Shown: positions 23,580 through 37,865 of the stretch, piece after piece
How positions within the stretch are numbered: the first letter of the stretch is position 1
Layout of the letters: each line of letters starts with the position of its first letter
Source: Cycas panzhihuaensis
Lineage: Eukaryota; Cycadophyta
DNA length: 64,000 nucleotides
NCBI GenBank assembly: GCA_023213395.1
Contig: CM041465.1
Span: forward strand, 204,297,741 to 204,361,740
Direction of reading: 5' to 3'
The notes under the pieces: model-generated
Told to the model about the DNA's origin: nothing
The model's database searches: none
The model's input: only the letters and a program-made list of their open reading frames with translations
Program-made: the position numbers and the translations under genes

Positions 23580-26500
23580 TGGATGGCTCAAATATCTTTA
23601 GATTTTCAACATTCATAATTGAATATGTCTTCATAAATTCTAGAAGTTTAAGTTAAAAAGCATTTTCCTAAATCTTCTTTAATATTGAAAAGGGACCATA
23701 ACATATAGGCTTTAGCTTTTTGCCTTCACCTTATAATCTTTTACCGTTGAAATGCAACCAAACTCAATCTCTTTCCTTAAAGGAATGGCTAGTTCTATGT
23801 GCATCATGCCTTTATTTATATCTCTACTAAGATTTTTAAAGCTACTTCTTAACCTTTTAATGAATTGTTATGACTCTTTCCAAGAATCTATGTGCCTTCT
23901 CTTCTCCTTTCTCGCTTCCATTTCCTACAGTAAGTTGAGCTGAAAATTCTAAATCAAATGGACTTGTATGCATAAATCCTAAACATAACTTGAATAGTGA
24001 TTTCTGAGTTGAGCTATGGACTGCTCTATTGAAGGTAAATTATCGGTATAAGAGACTTTCATCCTAAGTCTTAGGATGCTTGGCATTGTATCCTCATAAC
24101 AGCTACACCAACATGCTATTGATGAATTTGGTCTGGTTATCTATTTAAGGATGAAAGGTCATATTCATCTTCAACTTTGTGTCCATCATTCCCTAAAGAT
24201 TTTGCCAAAAACAACTCAAAAATCTGTTGTCTTAATAAAAAATGATTGGGTTGGGAAGCCTAAAATGCTTTCAAACATGCTAGAAAAATAATCTAGCTAT
24301 GTTTTCTCATGTATGTGTCTTCTTACAGGGAATCAACACCACCATTTTACTGAATTGATCAACAACAAAAATAAATAATGCATACCATTTTTGGTCTGTG
24401 GTAGTCCTCTGAGGAAATCCATGAAGATACACTCCCATGGTCATGATGGAATAGGAAGTGGAGTGTATAATCCCAACTTCCTATTGGCCAACTTTAATGT
24501 GCTACATAATGTACATCCTTGTACCATTGTAGTCACATCTTGCTACATATTAGGCCAACATATATATCATTATAAATTCAGTAATGTTTTTCTTATTCCA
24601 AAATGTCCTGTAACTCAAGATGTATGAGCTTCTCTTACCCACTTCATTCAATCTACATGCTTTGGAATACAAAGTTTGCCATGCTTAGAAAGTATACTAT
24701 CTTTCAGTTGAAAATCAGCAACTATGTTTCCTTGTTGTAGTTGTTTCAAGATAGGCTTGGATGCCTCATCTTCTAAGTACAAGTTAGCATATTCATCATA
24801 GTAAAATGACTAAAATTGCATAGCCACTAACAAGCTAGAAATGCCTTGTTATTGAGGAGGTATCGATAGCAAGTTTGTAATTTTGTTTAATGTATCTTTC
24901 TTATATTTGAACACAATGTGAAACTACTGCAAATAGGATATCCACTTCATGTGCCTAGCCTATTACAATTTAGAATGAGTCTGCAAGAATTATAAAGGCT
25001 TGTGGTTAGTGTGGATGACTACCTCCTTTCCCAACAAGTCTCTAATGTTTGACTGCTTGGTGTAATGCATAGAGCTCTTTATCATAAGTTGGGTAGTTTA
25101 TCACAACTCCATTAAAAGTTTCTAAATGGTATGTTGTCGGTATTCCCTCTTACTTCAATACTACTCCCATGGCATAACCTAAAGTATCAGTTTCCAACTC
25201 GAATGACTTTTGCAGTGCAGGTAAGGCTAACGATGGTGCCTCACAATTTTTCTACTTTAGACGCCTAAAGGCTTTCTCTTGTTTATTCCCCCAATGGAAT
25301 GTTTCATGTCATCTTGTTAATGCATGAAAATGTGCTACAATTTGAGAGAATGTAAAAATAAATTTTCCTAAATATTGACAAGCATCAATGAAACTTCTTA
25401 CCTCTATGGTTATCTTGGGTGTGGGCCAATTGAGAATGACTCTAATCTTTGTTAGGTCAATCTTCAATTCTCCTCCTCCAAATATAAAACCCAAGAAGAT
25501 GAAAGATTGCTTTCTAAACTCATACATCTTTATATTAAGTTTTAGCTACTACTCTTAAAGAACTTTGAGCACTTACTCAACATGTTGGAGGTGCGCTTCC
25601 CAAGTATGGCTAAAAATTGTAATATCATCCAAATAGATAATTACAAAGTCATCAATGAAGGGTCTCAATACCTCATTCATCAACCTCATGAAGGTGGAAG
25701 GTGCATTGCATAACCCAAAAGGCATCACCATCCATTCAAATGACCCTTGTTTTGATTTGAAAGCTATCTTCCAAGTATCCTCCTTTTAGATTTAAACCCG
25801 ATGGTAGTCTAATCTCAGGTCCAACTTGCTGAAATACCTTGTGACTATAGCTGGTCCAATAAGTCATCTATCTATGGTAGGGGATGTCAATTTTTTATGG
25901 TGATTTTGTTTAAAGCCTAGTAATTAATACACATTCTCCATCTTCCATCTGTCTTTGGCACCTAAACAATAGGTGAACTACAAGGGGAATAACTTAGCTT
26001 GATCACTTCTTGCTCCAAGAGTTCTCAAATCTAGTTTTTAATCTCTTCATTCTCCAAAACTAAATTTTAGTAGAGATTAAGATTGGACAAAGGTGAATCA
26101 GTAATCAACTAGATTTCATACTCAATTTCCCTCTTAGGGGGTAGTCCTTTTAGCTCTTAGAATACATCATTATACCTATTCCTTAGGCCTTCAATCTACT
26201 ATAATTATTTCCTATCTAGTGCCTATATCGATGACTCTACTTGCTCATTTTCTTCCACCTTTGGCTTCACCATCAACAGAATAAATTTTCCCCAAGCATT
26301 AATTAAACTTTTCACTTATTAGGAGGATATGAGGGAGATCTTCCTTTGCGATTTTGATGTATTGATCAAATATAATTTCATGTCCTTAAAGAGTCAAATC
26401 TTTCTCAGCCTCTTATAATAGACTCCATCTCTATCATAGAGATATAGGCTGCCAAACACAACTTGATAAACGTCTAAAGAAACTACTTCACATTCAACTT

Positions 26501-27960
26501 GATCAATGATTTTTTCAGAAATTATAAATTTAAACTTATATTAGTGAGTAACCTATAGCTTTAAGTCTTTTTGCAGCCATGCAAGAGGATATGGTTTTGT
26601 ATGTGCATGCATTTTTAATCCTAATTGTTTCACTAATGCCTTTGAGATTAAATTCTTTTAGTTGCCTCCATTAAAAATAACATCAACTATGCTTTACTTC
26701 ACTTGGATTCTCACCATGAAGAGCTCCTCTTTGATCTCCAAATCAACTTGTTATAGGCTATTTTTGGGCTCAACATTGGCCATGAGCATCAACTTCTCAT
26801 TAACTCCTTTAGTGCTGCAAATATCTTCATCTCCTACTAAATTTAGTAAAGCTTTACCTTCAACTTTGACTTTACCTTTTCACTTATTCTTGGGCTACTT
26901 CTTCGGACATAGAAACCAGCAATCTTCTATGTTGTGACCTACACGTTTGTAATGCATGTAAGAGACTTTGATTTGAGTGGTATTGGCTTATTTTGCCTTG
27001 CCAAAACCCCTAATCAGTTATTGTCTAACTTTTCCTAGAAATTTCTTTCCTTGGGCTAGTTTTTACTACCTTCTTAAGGTGTAAACATTTTCTTCTCTAT
27101 GTACATCTTCTTATTCCTCTTCTCCATGGCAATCGCTTTCTTGTTGGCACCATCAAGTGACTTCACTTCAAACAATTAAAGTTCTTATTGAATATATTGG
27201 TGTAATCCTCCCATATATTTTCGCATTATATCTTTGCCCAATAAAGAGATGTCCAGCATGACAACTTGCTTCTGAAATTCTATTGTGTATTCTTGGACAT
27301 TTTGGCCTCTTTCATGTTGATAATACTGCCATCTTATTCTTTATTATTTTTCATACCGAATAGGGTAGAATTGCTTCTTTATGAGGACTTTAAATCGTTG
27401 TCATGTAATTATAGCCACATTATGGGATTTGAGGTATGTAGTCCATCAAGCTAATGTATGTTTAGATAGTTTTGACCTAGCAAAAGTGATTTTTTACTAG
27501 TTTTTGTACCTATAAATTGAAAAATATATTTCCAGTTGGTCCAATCAATCATCTAACTTTTCAGCATCTAAGGTTCCACCATAGATGGGCAATTTAAGTT
27601 TCACTTCTAACTTGAATGGATGCATTGCCCTTGATGGATTGTCATCTTCTTCCTCCTCAACTTGTTGGTCTTCTACAAGTCCTTCACTTGTCTCTTCTTT
27701 TACTGGTTCATTTTCTTCCTTCTTCTTACCTTTAGTTGTTGAAGATGATGCACCTTATTGAGAAACAAATTGCGCCATGAGTTGAGTTAACCTATCAATG
27801 TTTTGCTCCATATTCATGAACCTTTTCTCCATCTCTTCTCTAGTCTATCCATCTTCTTTCGTTATCTATACTCTTTCTTAAGTGGTTCAATTAAAGGCTT
27901 ACCAGTTAATTGATACTGAAACCTAGTTTTCATATAATCTTTCACACAACCAAATAAAAG
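23580..27960 (-). pseudogene. Gypsy B gag-pol remnant
   Basis: From the right on -: gag with an eroded knuckle (YKRVGHNIEDCW near 26925, both early Cys positions lost or changed), protease near 26350-26700 (VDVIFNGGNQKN-like, with D of the active site changed), RT about 25600-26150 with DLRLDYHRV and an intact catalytic YLDD (VIIYLDDITIFS, 25619-25648), RNase H about 24960-25530 (FELETD, YPTYDKELYALHQAVKH), and integrase about 23700-24800 (HSFKERD, GEGKKLKPICYGPF at the tail). Stops and frameshifts are frequent; stops often sit at Trp and Gln codons. RT, protease and integrase resemble gypsy D closely in motif wording (KPYPLxW, GACQYL), so the two are sister families. Confidence 0.85.
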
Positions 27961-28030
27961 AGTTTTCTTTCCTTTTTCCTTCAAGAATCCTTAAACTCCT
28001 AAGGTTCTTTTTAAAAACTAAGCTCTGATA

Positions 28031-28277
28031 TGAATAAAATTGATCTAAATTTATATGGGAAAGTAAAAACTTTAACCAATTGAATCAAATTAAAAAATAA
28101 TATACAATACCATACATTTTTATATTTAATTTTTTCTTACAAGATTCTATTTTTTAGTTCTCTATTGAGAACTTTCTTTGCTACTACAACAATTTGTGGA
28201 TGGAAGAAAGTATGATGGGTATGATCTAGGTTACTATGTACTCTATGGTACCCTTACCAGTGATCCAAGTGTGAGGA
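28031..28277 (-). repeat. 5' LTR of gypsy B, left piece
   Basis: Matches 22284-22517. It stops exactly at element C; the last five bases, GAGGA, are the left target-site duplication. Its exact start is uncertain by about 10 bp because the LTR pair differs by an indel there. Confidence 0.9.
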
Positions 28278-28660
28278 TGATAGGATACTACTCCTTAATA
28301 ATAATTACACACTAATATAACATGCAAATAACTCCAAAAGAGCACTTATGTTGCAATACCCTTCGAAGTGATAACCTCCCAATTATATGCAATAACAATA
28401 CTATTTTAGATACCCTACTCTAAAGAATACATAAATATATATATGGCTTTATGCTCACTACACAACCTCCCCCTTATATTTATGGGATATTACATGAATA
28501 TATATAGTGCTCAATTACCACTACACAACCTTCTACTTATGCATGTGGGATATTAAGAAAAGGGAAGAAGTAGAAGAAATAGAAGATATAAGAGAGAGAG
28601 AAGAGGTAGAAGATATAAGAGAATATAAGAGAAGCTAAGTTAGGGGTTGGATTCCTAATA
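28278..28660 (-). repeat. 3' LTR of element C
   Basis: 383 bp, starting TGATAGGATAC and ending CCTAATA on +. Adjacent purine tract on - at 28661-28675. Confidence 0.92.
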
Positions 28661-28689
28661 AAGTCCCCCTCTTAAAAAAGTTTTACCCT

Positions 28690-29469
28690 CAAAGCTTGTT
28701 GATCTTAGAGTGCTCTTGGACAAATTTCTCATTCTCCCAGGTTACATCTTCTCGCAGGAGTTATTTTCATTTAATGAGATACTCAATGATTTGCCTGAAT
28801 AGTAGATGTTAAATTCTTCAATCGATGATACATTCTCGAATGAGTTGAAGTTGCCCCTCCTCATTTAAAATAGGTAATTCTATTTGAACTTGTACTTGCC
28901 TAATTACCCTCTTGAGACATGAAACATGAAAGACATTGTGGATCCTTGATAGTGGTGGTAAATCCAAGGCATATGCAACTTTACTAATCTTCTTAAGAAT
29001 TTTATAAGGCTTATAAAATCAAGGTTGTAACTTATATTACCCATCCCGTTTAAGAGATGGCTAGTTGTATAGTTGTAATCGTAAGTATACCTAGTCACCT
29101 AGTTAAAATGCTCGTCCTTTATCAGCCTATTGTTTCATCTGATTTTATACAAGGTTCAAATTGTCCTTGAGTAGCTTAAGAATCTGTGTTGTTTGTTGGA
29201 TGTGGTCCTTGACTGCCTGAACCTTTGAACTAATTATAGAATAGTTCTTAAGTGTAGGTGGTTCATAGCTATATAATACTTGGAACGGAGTCATTCTTAC
29301 TGATGCATGATAGGTTGTATTATACCACCATTCTATTAAAGGAAGCTAATGACACCACTGACCCTGCTTATCTAAAGTATAACAACAAAGATATCTTTCA
29401 AGTCACCTATTAGCCACCTCAATTTGACCATCTATTTATGGATGGTAGGATGAGCTCATTGTCAATTTA
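28690..29469 (-). pseudogene. Element C integrase C-terminus and chromodomain
   Basis: On -, from the copia 2 junction at 29469 the integrase core resumes with MSSSYHPQIDGQIEVANR, the conserved SxxHPQTDGQTE motif. It continues through the tail [19 protein letters not shown] (near 28920-28990; the sequence here has a few changes) and a chromodomain near 28700-28830 with EYLIKWKQL and WENEKFVQ. Chromodomains of this kind bind modified histone H3 and steer integration toward heterochromatin. Several stops are present. Confidence 0.88.
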
Positions 29470-29780
29470 TAAAGGAAGGATAGATCTAAGGAATAAATCA
29501 CTCGTATGCACACAATGGCAATAGAGAATAAAAAAGAGATGAAATAAGATATGAGAACAAGCTTGGAGGTGAGAATGAATAATGACTCACTCCTTGAGAT
29601 TTCACCTTTTATTATTAAGGGTAAGCATTAGGGTTAGGATTTTTCCGCCTAATGACATAAACTTGAAATTACATCTACATGTATATAAAGTGCATTTTAC
29701 TAAGAGACTAATTCTAACAATATATCCTAAGGTCACTTAATTAATCTACACAAATGACCTTGATATGTTAACCCCTTTCA
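29470..29780 (-). repeat. 3' LTR of copia 2
   Basis: 311 bp; the + end is CA and the + start has decayed to TA. Pairs with 36652-36962. Confidence 0.95.
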
Positions 29781-30239
29781 CTCTCCTCCTTAATGGTGGA
29801 AGGTCATTTTGAGAAAATCTATTCTATGAGGTCTTCATTTGAGCCTCATTATTACATTGAAATTCTAAATGACACTTTTGTAGGAAAACCCTTATGGGGA
29901 ATAAAAACCCACAAACTTTTTAAGATCTATAGCCCCTTTTATAAATCAAAATAGCTAAGGTGGCTCTTTGATGTAGCCTGATAGCCAAGCAGCTTAAATA
30001 TGTAGCTTTATCTGCTAAGTCTCCATATAGCATTTGGTCGTCCCTTATGCCCTTTCAAGTTTTCATAGGTTTTGATTTTCTAAAACTAGTACAACCTTTA
30101 TCTTTCTGTGCCCACATGGAGTTTTCACAAATAGGATAGAGCAGAGACTTACTCTTATTCTTCCGCTCCTACAAGGGATTTTCATGAAGAGAATAGAGTA
30201 TAATAATCATGTTGATATCTTCTTTGATCAATCGAAGAT

Positions 30240-33200
30240 AAAGGTCCTAAGGCCAAGCTGCCTTCAAAACAATTTAAACTTCACCTTTTGGAGTGGCTTG
30301 TTGAAGATATCAGCGACTTGATCTATTGTGGGGTAGTATTCCAATTGAATTGTACCATTATAAATAAGTTCTCTAATCCTATGAACCTTCATACTTATGT
30401 ATTTAGTATGATCATGAAATACAGGATTTTTCACCATGTAGATTGCTAATTGATTATTCACATGAAGGCTGGTAGGACTTATTTAGGTGATATTCGATGT
30501 TTCTCATAATTTTCTAATCCATATCAACTCCTTGCTGGTCTCAAAAGTAGCAATGTATTCAGCTTTAATAATTAAACCATCAACTATCTTCTACCATCTG
30601 GATCTCTATGATATTAGTATTGTTCCAAGAAACGTTACATACCTAGGCGTAGATCTTCCTATATCTTTATCTCCTGCAATGTCTGAGTTTGTGTATGCAG
30701 AAAGCTTAAATTCATTATTAGGTTCATACAATAGACCACATTTGTTGGCTGCCTTTAGGTATTTTAACACTCGAACTATAGCCTACTAGTGATTCTGCTT
30801 AAGATTTGTCATGAATCATATAAGAATACTGATAGAGTGTGCAATATCTGGTCTTATATTGGTAGTGTAGATGAGACTACCTATAAGTTTCCTATAGAGT
30901 ATTGTGTCTTCCTCCATAGTATCACCATCAGCTAAGAGTTTGGTATTATGTTTCATAGGTAAAGCCACTGGTCGAGCATCTTCTAACTGAAACTTGGTTA
31001 GAAGATCGTTGATGTATTTTTCTTTGAAGAGGACATTTTTTCTATTTTTTTATGTCACTTTAATTCCCAAGTAATATTTTATCAAGCAGAGGTCAGACAA
31101 TTCAAAAATTTTACCAATACCCTTTATTAGCTGGCTTATTGCTTGTTCATTGTTACTCGTTACTAGCATGTTATCCACAAAGATTATGAGATAAATGACT
31201 TCATCCTTTTGGCACTTGATGAACAATGTTGTATCATGATCTTGGTAGTCACAAATCTCATATCTAAGTTGCCTCATTCTTTCAGATAACTTGGCAAACC
31301 AATCACGAGGAGTTTATTTAAGGCCATACAAAGACTTTCTGAGCTTGTAAACCTTATGCTCTTAACCTTCGATCTCATATCCTTCTAGTTGAGCTATGTA
31401 AATTTCTTCTTCGAGATCTCTATTAAGAAACGTTGTCTTAATATCGAGTTGGTAGATTTTTCAACATTGTTGAGCAACCAAGGCCATAAGAGTTCTAATT
31501 GTAGGCCACTTAGTTGTAGGTGTAAAGACTTCAGTGTAGTCGATGCTTTCCTTTTATGTAAATCCTTTAGCTACCAACCATGCCTTGTAGTTTTCAAGGG
31601 TGCCATATTATCTATATTTGTTTTTGAACACCCATTTATTTTGAACTACCTTTTTTCCAAGTGATAGATCAACAAGCTCCCATGTACCATTCTTAATAAG
31701 AGATTGGTACTCTTCATTCATGTCATTTCTCCAAGTTGCATGCTTTATAACTTCTTGGTATGTTAGAAGTCCTTCATTAAGAGTAAAGTGCAGTTCTGAT
31801 GGTTCAAGCTTAGTATATAATGATTCCTACATCCTTGTTCTATGGGCACTTCGAGTGTCAGTTTTACCCACCTCATCTTGTCGTATGTCCTTATTGAGTT
31901 GGCAAGTTTCTCAAGACCCTCAAGTTGGGAATAAGGTCCTCATTTCCTCAACTTCTTGGTTCTCATATTGTTCATTAAAATGATCATTTTTTTAGGAGAA
32001 TGTTGATGCGCTTGAGGAAGATGATCCTTCTACCACTGTTTTGCCTTTGTCAACTCTGTTATCTTCAAAGGATGGTGTTGGATGTGTATTCATCAAGTTA
32101 GAGTCATAACTTATATCCTATGAGGCTCTATTATCAGCTTCCAATATTTGGAGTAATTAATGTATGTCCCCTCCCCCCCAAATTTTGAAATCTGAACATC
32201 ATACTTGATAATATTATTGTAGTGGTATGAGGGTATTTTAGAGTCTAGTTTAAGTAATTGATCCTCTGTCTTTGTAAAAATGACATCTCTGGTAACAATG
32301 ATTTTTCATTGTAAAGGTATAAAGATCGTATACCCTTTCTTATCCATAGGGTGTCCAACAAAGATGCCTTTAAGTATACTTGGCTAGAGTTTATTTCGAT
32401 CTACATCCAGAATATGGGTATAACATGTAAAGCTAAAACTTTTGAAATAGTGAACAATGGGGGCTTGTCATGACCACTTTTTATTAGGTGATTGTCCTTC
32501 CTTTGATGGGCTAATGACATTGATACAATAAACAACTGTCTAGATAGATTCAACCCATAAGTAGATAGGTACATTTTTATATACCAACATAGCCTTAGCC
32601 ATGTTCATGATTGTCTTGTTCATGTACTCAACAACTCCATTTTATTGTGGGGTACCTACTACTGTTATTTGATGCTTGATGCCATTATCTCGAAGATAGC
32701 TTTCAAACTCATGTGAGGTGTATTTGCTACCATTATTAGTTCGAAGACATTTGAGTTAATAACCTAACTCATTTTTAATGTGGGTTTTGAATTCTTTGAA
32801 TACACAAAAGGCTTCATCTTTCTTGTGTAGAAAAGCTACCCATACTTTTCTGGTGAAATCATTAATGCAAAAGATGTAATATAACTTTCCCTTTAGTGAA
32901 GGAATAGGTATTAGTCCATATAGATCATAGTGTATCAATTTGTAATGGATGGCTCAATTTCTACTAACTTTTGGGAAAGGGTTATCAAAGAGATTTGGCA
33001 ATGATACAAGCTTCACATTTAAAGGGCTTAGAGGAGAACTTTGAAATATTTGGAAGACTATTATAAAGATCTCTAAGTCTATCAATGTGAACATGGCCCA
33101 TGCAAGCATGCCAAAGAGCTTCTAGTGATAATATTAGATGGGTCAAGATGTAATTAAATACAAATTCTTCATCGGCATAAGGGCTTTGGGCATAATGGGC

Positions 33201-34763
33201 TTCAGAAGATGGAGTTATTCAATAGAAAGAGTTTGCCAGAGAGATGTCCAGTCAACACCACTTGATTAGTTAGAGGGTAAATGACCTAGAGAGCCTGATC
33301 ATTTATTGTTACACTCAAATTAAATCCACAAGAGATAAGTGTGGATAAGGAGAGTAAGTTTTGTTTGAGATTGGGTATGTATAAGACATCAAGCAATGTA
33401 AAATCTTTTAAGCCTGGGAGTTTCAGGCAAATGTTATAAATTCCTTCAATAGATTGTTACGATTTATCATCCATGTGAACAACTCCTTGAACATTTGAAT
33501 CAAATGTTTGATATAGACTGTGATTATACGTTATATGTTGAGTTGCTCTTATGTCCATGATCCACTATCCATCGATTGAAGCCACACTATTTGCAATTCT
33601 AATAGGGCTTGGCATTAGTGAAGGGAATTCACAAGTGATATATCCATATCGAGCTTCAAAGTATCTCTTTGGTAGGTCAATGGCATTTGATGCTAAAGAT
33701 CCCTTAATTCTTTAAAAGTATATCTATACAAAACCTGCACCACTAAAGGATTCTTTACAAGTTTCATCAACATTGTGAGCTCCATGCTTTGGTTAGAATT
33801 TGGCCAACTTATAAGTAGTGGTTTTCAGTCTTTTGCAAAGTGTCCTTTATGGTTATACCAATCACACATAATAGTTTGATTACTAGTCCCTGAAGAGGTA
33901 TTAGTTTGGCCTAACTATCTTGCTCTTTGTTGAGGTGAGCCTTGGCCTTAAGACTGTCGAGGCTGTGACTGAGGGTTTGGTTGACCTTATAGACGATTTC
34001 TTATGTTTCTTTCTCTTCCTCTTGCTCAGTTATTTCCTCTGCCATGAGAGGGACCCTGATTTTTTATGTAGTAAACTTCTTCTTCCACCTAAAAGGCTGC
34101 ATCTGGAAGAGAGTCAGAGACTACAAAGTTGGTATCAAAGGTCTTATCAAATTCTATGAACTTCTCAGTAAGTACTTCGAAGTTAAGTATTTTCAATGTT
34201 CCACTAGATTAAAGACTTTCAAGCAAGTTTTTATAATCAAGGACATGTAGACATGATTAGATCAAGAATGCCTAAGTGATACATTAAGACTTAAAGTTTT
34301 TGTCAATTACTTGTTTTATTGGTTGAAAGAGATTTATTATATCATAAGCTCATCACTTCTATATTTTTAATTTATTCATTTTCAGAATAAGATGAACAAA
34401 TTCTAAATCTGACTTAGTATCAAAGTTCTTCTTGAGAACTTCAAGGACCTTCCAGGCTGTATCATGTTTTTCTTCATTAATCAAGTTATGCAAGGAGTGA
34501 TCAGTGACCAACAAAATTCCTGCGTGAATCTTTTCATCATCTATCTCCCATTGTAGTTTGACTGTGGTATTTGTAGGAGCTGTTGGGGAAAATCCACTAG
34601 AAGTAGGTGTTGTACTTGTTACAGGTATGATGGGTGTAGACTGTAAGTGGGCTCTCTAAAGACCTTCATACTTTGCAGCATTTTTAACTCCAGTGTACCA
34701 CAAATCCCAATTTTCTTTGCCTTTCAATATGCAGTTGGTATTTTGCTTGAATTGAGATGACAT
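30240..34763 (-). pseudogene. Copia 2 gag-pol remnant
   Basis: gag starts at ATG 34763 (MSSQFKQNTNCILKGKENWD). A knuckle trace, CDWYNHKGHFAKD*K, lies near 33840-33870 with two ligand Cys lost. Integrase zinc region: LWHACMGHVHIDRL and FKCEACIIAKS (about 33010-33120), here with both late Cys. The integrase core is near 32650-32940. RT spans about 30900-31600: LDIKTTFLNRDLEEEIYI is conserved, and the catalytic box reads IIFVDNMLV where YVDDM is usual (second Asp to Asn). RNase H runs to about 30240, with VNNQLAIYM, HTKYISMKVHRIRE and ADIFNKPL. Stops and frameshifts break it throughout. Confidence 0.9.
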
Positions 34764-36635
34764 GGTGATGATGAAGAAGTAGAAGAGATGATAGAAGTAT
34801 GTGCCACTGACACATATGGCTAATACACCTGGTGCAACATGGATATAGAAATGAATGCTATGATGAAAAGTAAGCAATGATTAAGTATTTTTCAACAACT
34901 ATGAAAAATGAGTATAAGTAATAATACAAGAATAAGGCTTAATGTAGAGCTGGCAAAGAGTCGTGATGTGTCATGCCACTAACCTCTAACTTATTTCCAA
35001 ATGTAGGTGAGGTTTCGATGCCTAAGACTTCTAGTATATGATTAGGGCCTTCACCTGTGATACTCGTACCTGTGCTTGGTTATGAAATCCAAGTCATAAT
35101 GGAGCGTAAGTACTCTCAATCCTCACCTAGTTCACTAATGAGCAACTATATACCTCCTCTGAAGAGTCAAATGGTATGTACATATCCCACAACTATGATG
35201 GATATTGGACCAAATTAATTTTAATCTTACATTAAGGTTTTTAGTTTTCTCAGGTGGTTATCAGGATTATCGCTGATTGGAGGCCATAAGTATGGATAAC
35301 TTATCCATCTACCACTATTCCGGTTAAGACCTTACCCAGTATGAAACTCACACCTCCCTTAGGGCCTAGACTTCATTCAATCATGGTCTATTTCAACCAA
35401 GGTGAGTGTGCATACAAGTCAAGAACTGACGGTATAAATCATATAGATAAGATTCCTTTTAGGAATAATGTAAGTTGTTTTAAATAACTGAAAACTGAAA
35501 TGGAAAGTTGCCAAATGTATTTGCTTACTTTTTGTACTTACTTTGTTGTTGTCATTACTTTATATTATGTGTGCAAATAGAAAAAATATGCTAAATTTAG
35601 CAGGGGAACCAGATGTTGCTTCTGATCCAAGGTTTCCCTTGCTTTGATACAATGTTTCTAAATATGTTTTTAGAAATTTCAATACAAAAGCCACAATGGG
35701 CTAAAAAGAAGATCAACTTGTCGCTAAAATACTGATTTTTCTAAATCTAGATGTATGCTATTTTGCCCTATTTTGTGATGTTTTCACAAAATTTATATAT
35801 AATGATAAATGGACAAAATTTTCTAAAAATTACAAATATGAAGGCCTAAATGACAGAATTTAAATTTATGAAAGAAGAAAAAAGTGTTCAAAATATCATT
35901 TCTGATAGAGTAGTGAAGTCATATTTCTTACCAAATCCACTATCTCAGAATCTAAACTTCAATATGTTAAAAGTTGCGTCTTGATATGTACATCAACTTT
36001 TCCTTCTACACCATCTCCAAAATTAACCAAAACATTACTTGAAACACCCTCACAATGTCCTTTGTGGGGTTGAGTAGACAAATTCAGCATCTGTGAGAAA
36101 ACTACATAGATCTCACTAACCGGTGAATGAAATTTTATGAGGTTTATCTTAAAATAATCTTAAAACATAAATCTACTAGATCCCTTAAAAAAAAATAGAT
36201 TTTTAACTTATGATTAAAGGATTTCATTGAGAAAAGTACTTTAAGTCACTTATCCACAAATTTTAACCTTTAATCTCAGCCAAAACTTATTGTTATAGGC
36301 TAAATCTAAAGCTACTCCATAAGACAAAATTTATCCTTTTGGTAAGGTGACCCTACATACCAAATTTCATCAAAATCTAAAATGGTCAAAATTTTCATAA
36401 AATTTTAGTCTTTTGATACTTCCGGGACTATTCTAACAATTGAAGGCTTCAAAAACCTGTATTTTTCACCTTTTAAATTTTTCACATATAGGGAAAGTAT
36501 CAATATATAAAGTAATATAATTTTAAGCTATCAACTTATTAAAAATGATGAATGCACTCTCAATACTTCATATTAAAGGTGAATGAGAGGCAAAATGACT
36601 CCATGTAAGTGGAATGGAGTGAATAGATCCCCTTC
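34764..36635 (-). other. Copia 2 leader between PBS and gag
   Basis: About 1.9 kb without recognisable domain, parallel to the copia 1 leader. Such long leaders are a shared feature of this family here. Confidence 0.6.
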
Positions 36636-36651
36636 TAGCTCTGATACCACA

Positions 36652-36962
36652 TGAAGGAACAATGGATCTAAGGAATAAATCACTCACATACACACAATGG
36701 CAACGAAAAATGAAAAAGAGATGAAACAAGATATGAGAGCAAGCTTGGAGGTGAGAATGAATAATGACTCACTCCTTGAGATTTCGCTTTTTATTATTGA
36801 GGGTGAGCATTAAGGTTAGAATTTTCTCAGCTAATGACATGAACTTGAAATTACATCTAAATGCACATAAAGTATATTTCACTAATAGACTAATGCTAAC
36901 AATATATCCTAAGGTCACTTAATTAATCTACATAAATGGCCTTGATATATTAACCTCTTTCA
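36652..36962 (-). repeat. 5' LTR of copia 2
   Basis: 311 bp with intact TG...CA on +. Flanked on the left by the PBS and on the right by the target-site duplication. Confidence 0.95.
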
Positions 36963-37670
36963 ATTTAGTACCAAGTAGATCGAAGAGTTTTATCCAGAAG
37001 TTGTTGGTAAACTTAGGGTCTCAATCACTAACTATGCATTTGAGCATACCATATAACCTGTATATATCTTTTAAAAAGATCTTAGCAATTTGCTTTGCCT
37101 TATATATAACTTGAATGCCACAAAAATGAGCATATTTAGTTAGCCTATCAACAACCACTAGTATAGCATCTTTTCCTTCTAACTTGAGCAGACCCACGAT
37201 GAAGTCTATAGAAATTTCTTTCCATCATTGATTTGTATGGGAAGGGGTTACAATAATCTTAAAGACTTAATTGTTTCTATTTTATGTCTTTGACAAATTT
37301 TACATGAGTTAATATATCTCTTTACATCTCCTTTTTGTCCCTTCCAAAAGAAATATTGTTTTAAGCGGTGGTATATTCGTAAGAACCCCAAGTGACCTAC
37401 TATTGGAGAGGCATGTGTATCATGTAAAATTTACTCCTTAAGGCTAAAGTGAGGGCATATATATATTTGATTCTTGTACCAGAGAATATTTGCAGACCAT
37501 GTATAATAGGTTGAATGCCTTACTCTAGCTTAAAGGTCTTGAATGATTTGTTTTGTAAAGGGGTCATGATCCCATTCTTGCTTAGTGACCACTATATAAG
37601 AGGGATTGACTATGGTGATAGAATATAGTACAAATCTTTCTTCCTTATGAGATAAAGCATCAACAACTAC
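36963..37670 (-). pseudogene. Element C integrase N-terminal half and end of RNase H
   Basis: On -, from 37670 down: VVVDALSHKEERF (end of RNase H), then the H2C2 zinc region (HDTHASPIVGHLGFLR, near 37400-37450), WKGQKGDVKRYINSCKICQR (near 37310-37350) and the core with IVSDRDPKFTNNFW up to the copia 2 junction (LLGTKL). Upstream RNase H and RT are absent: the sequence at 37671 is already the inner part of the gypsy D LTR. Confidence 0.9.
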
Positions 37671-37860
37671 TTTAATAAAAGTACTACTCCTTATACTTTT
37701 GGAGCAATGTCAAGAATAAATAATTTAGTGTAGAATTTCCTTTTGTGGGTTCATTTTTTTTGTTTTGATGTTATTGGGATTTCTACACTAACTCCCAAGA
37801 TCTCAAGGAGAAAAGGTTGATAATTGACTTCTTCACCAACTAAGCTCTATTTTAGGATCA
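37671..37860 (+). repeat. Truncated 5' LTR of gypsy D
   Basis: Matches 43349-43536, the 3' end of the other LTR, ending GGATCA. The missing part is about 868 bp. The break begins at TTTAATAAAA. Confidence 0.92.
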
Positions 37861-37865
37861 TATTT

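Larger units (their letters stand above)
29470..36962 (-). mobile_element. Copia 2: Ty1/copia element on - with full gene order, inserted in element C integrase
   Basis: Both LTRs are 311 bp (29470-29780 and 36652-36962) and differ at about 37 sites by hand count (12%). A perfect target-site duplication, ATTTA, is at 29465-29469 and 36963-36967. The PBS on - is TGGTATCAGAGCTA (36636-36649), a full match to the plant initiator-Met primer site. The purine tract on - is AAGGAGGAGAG beside the 3' LTR. It belongs to the copia 1 family but keeps integrase, RT and RNase H. The integrase frame of element C closes precisely when this element is removed. Confidence 0.96.
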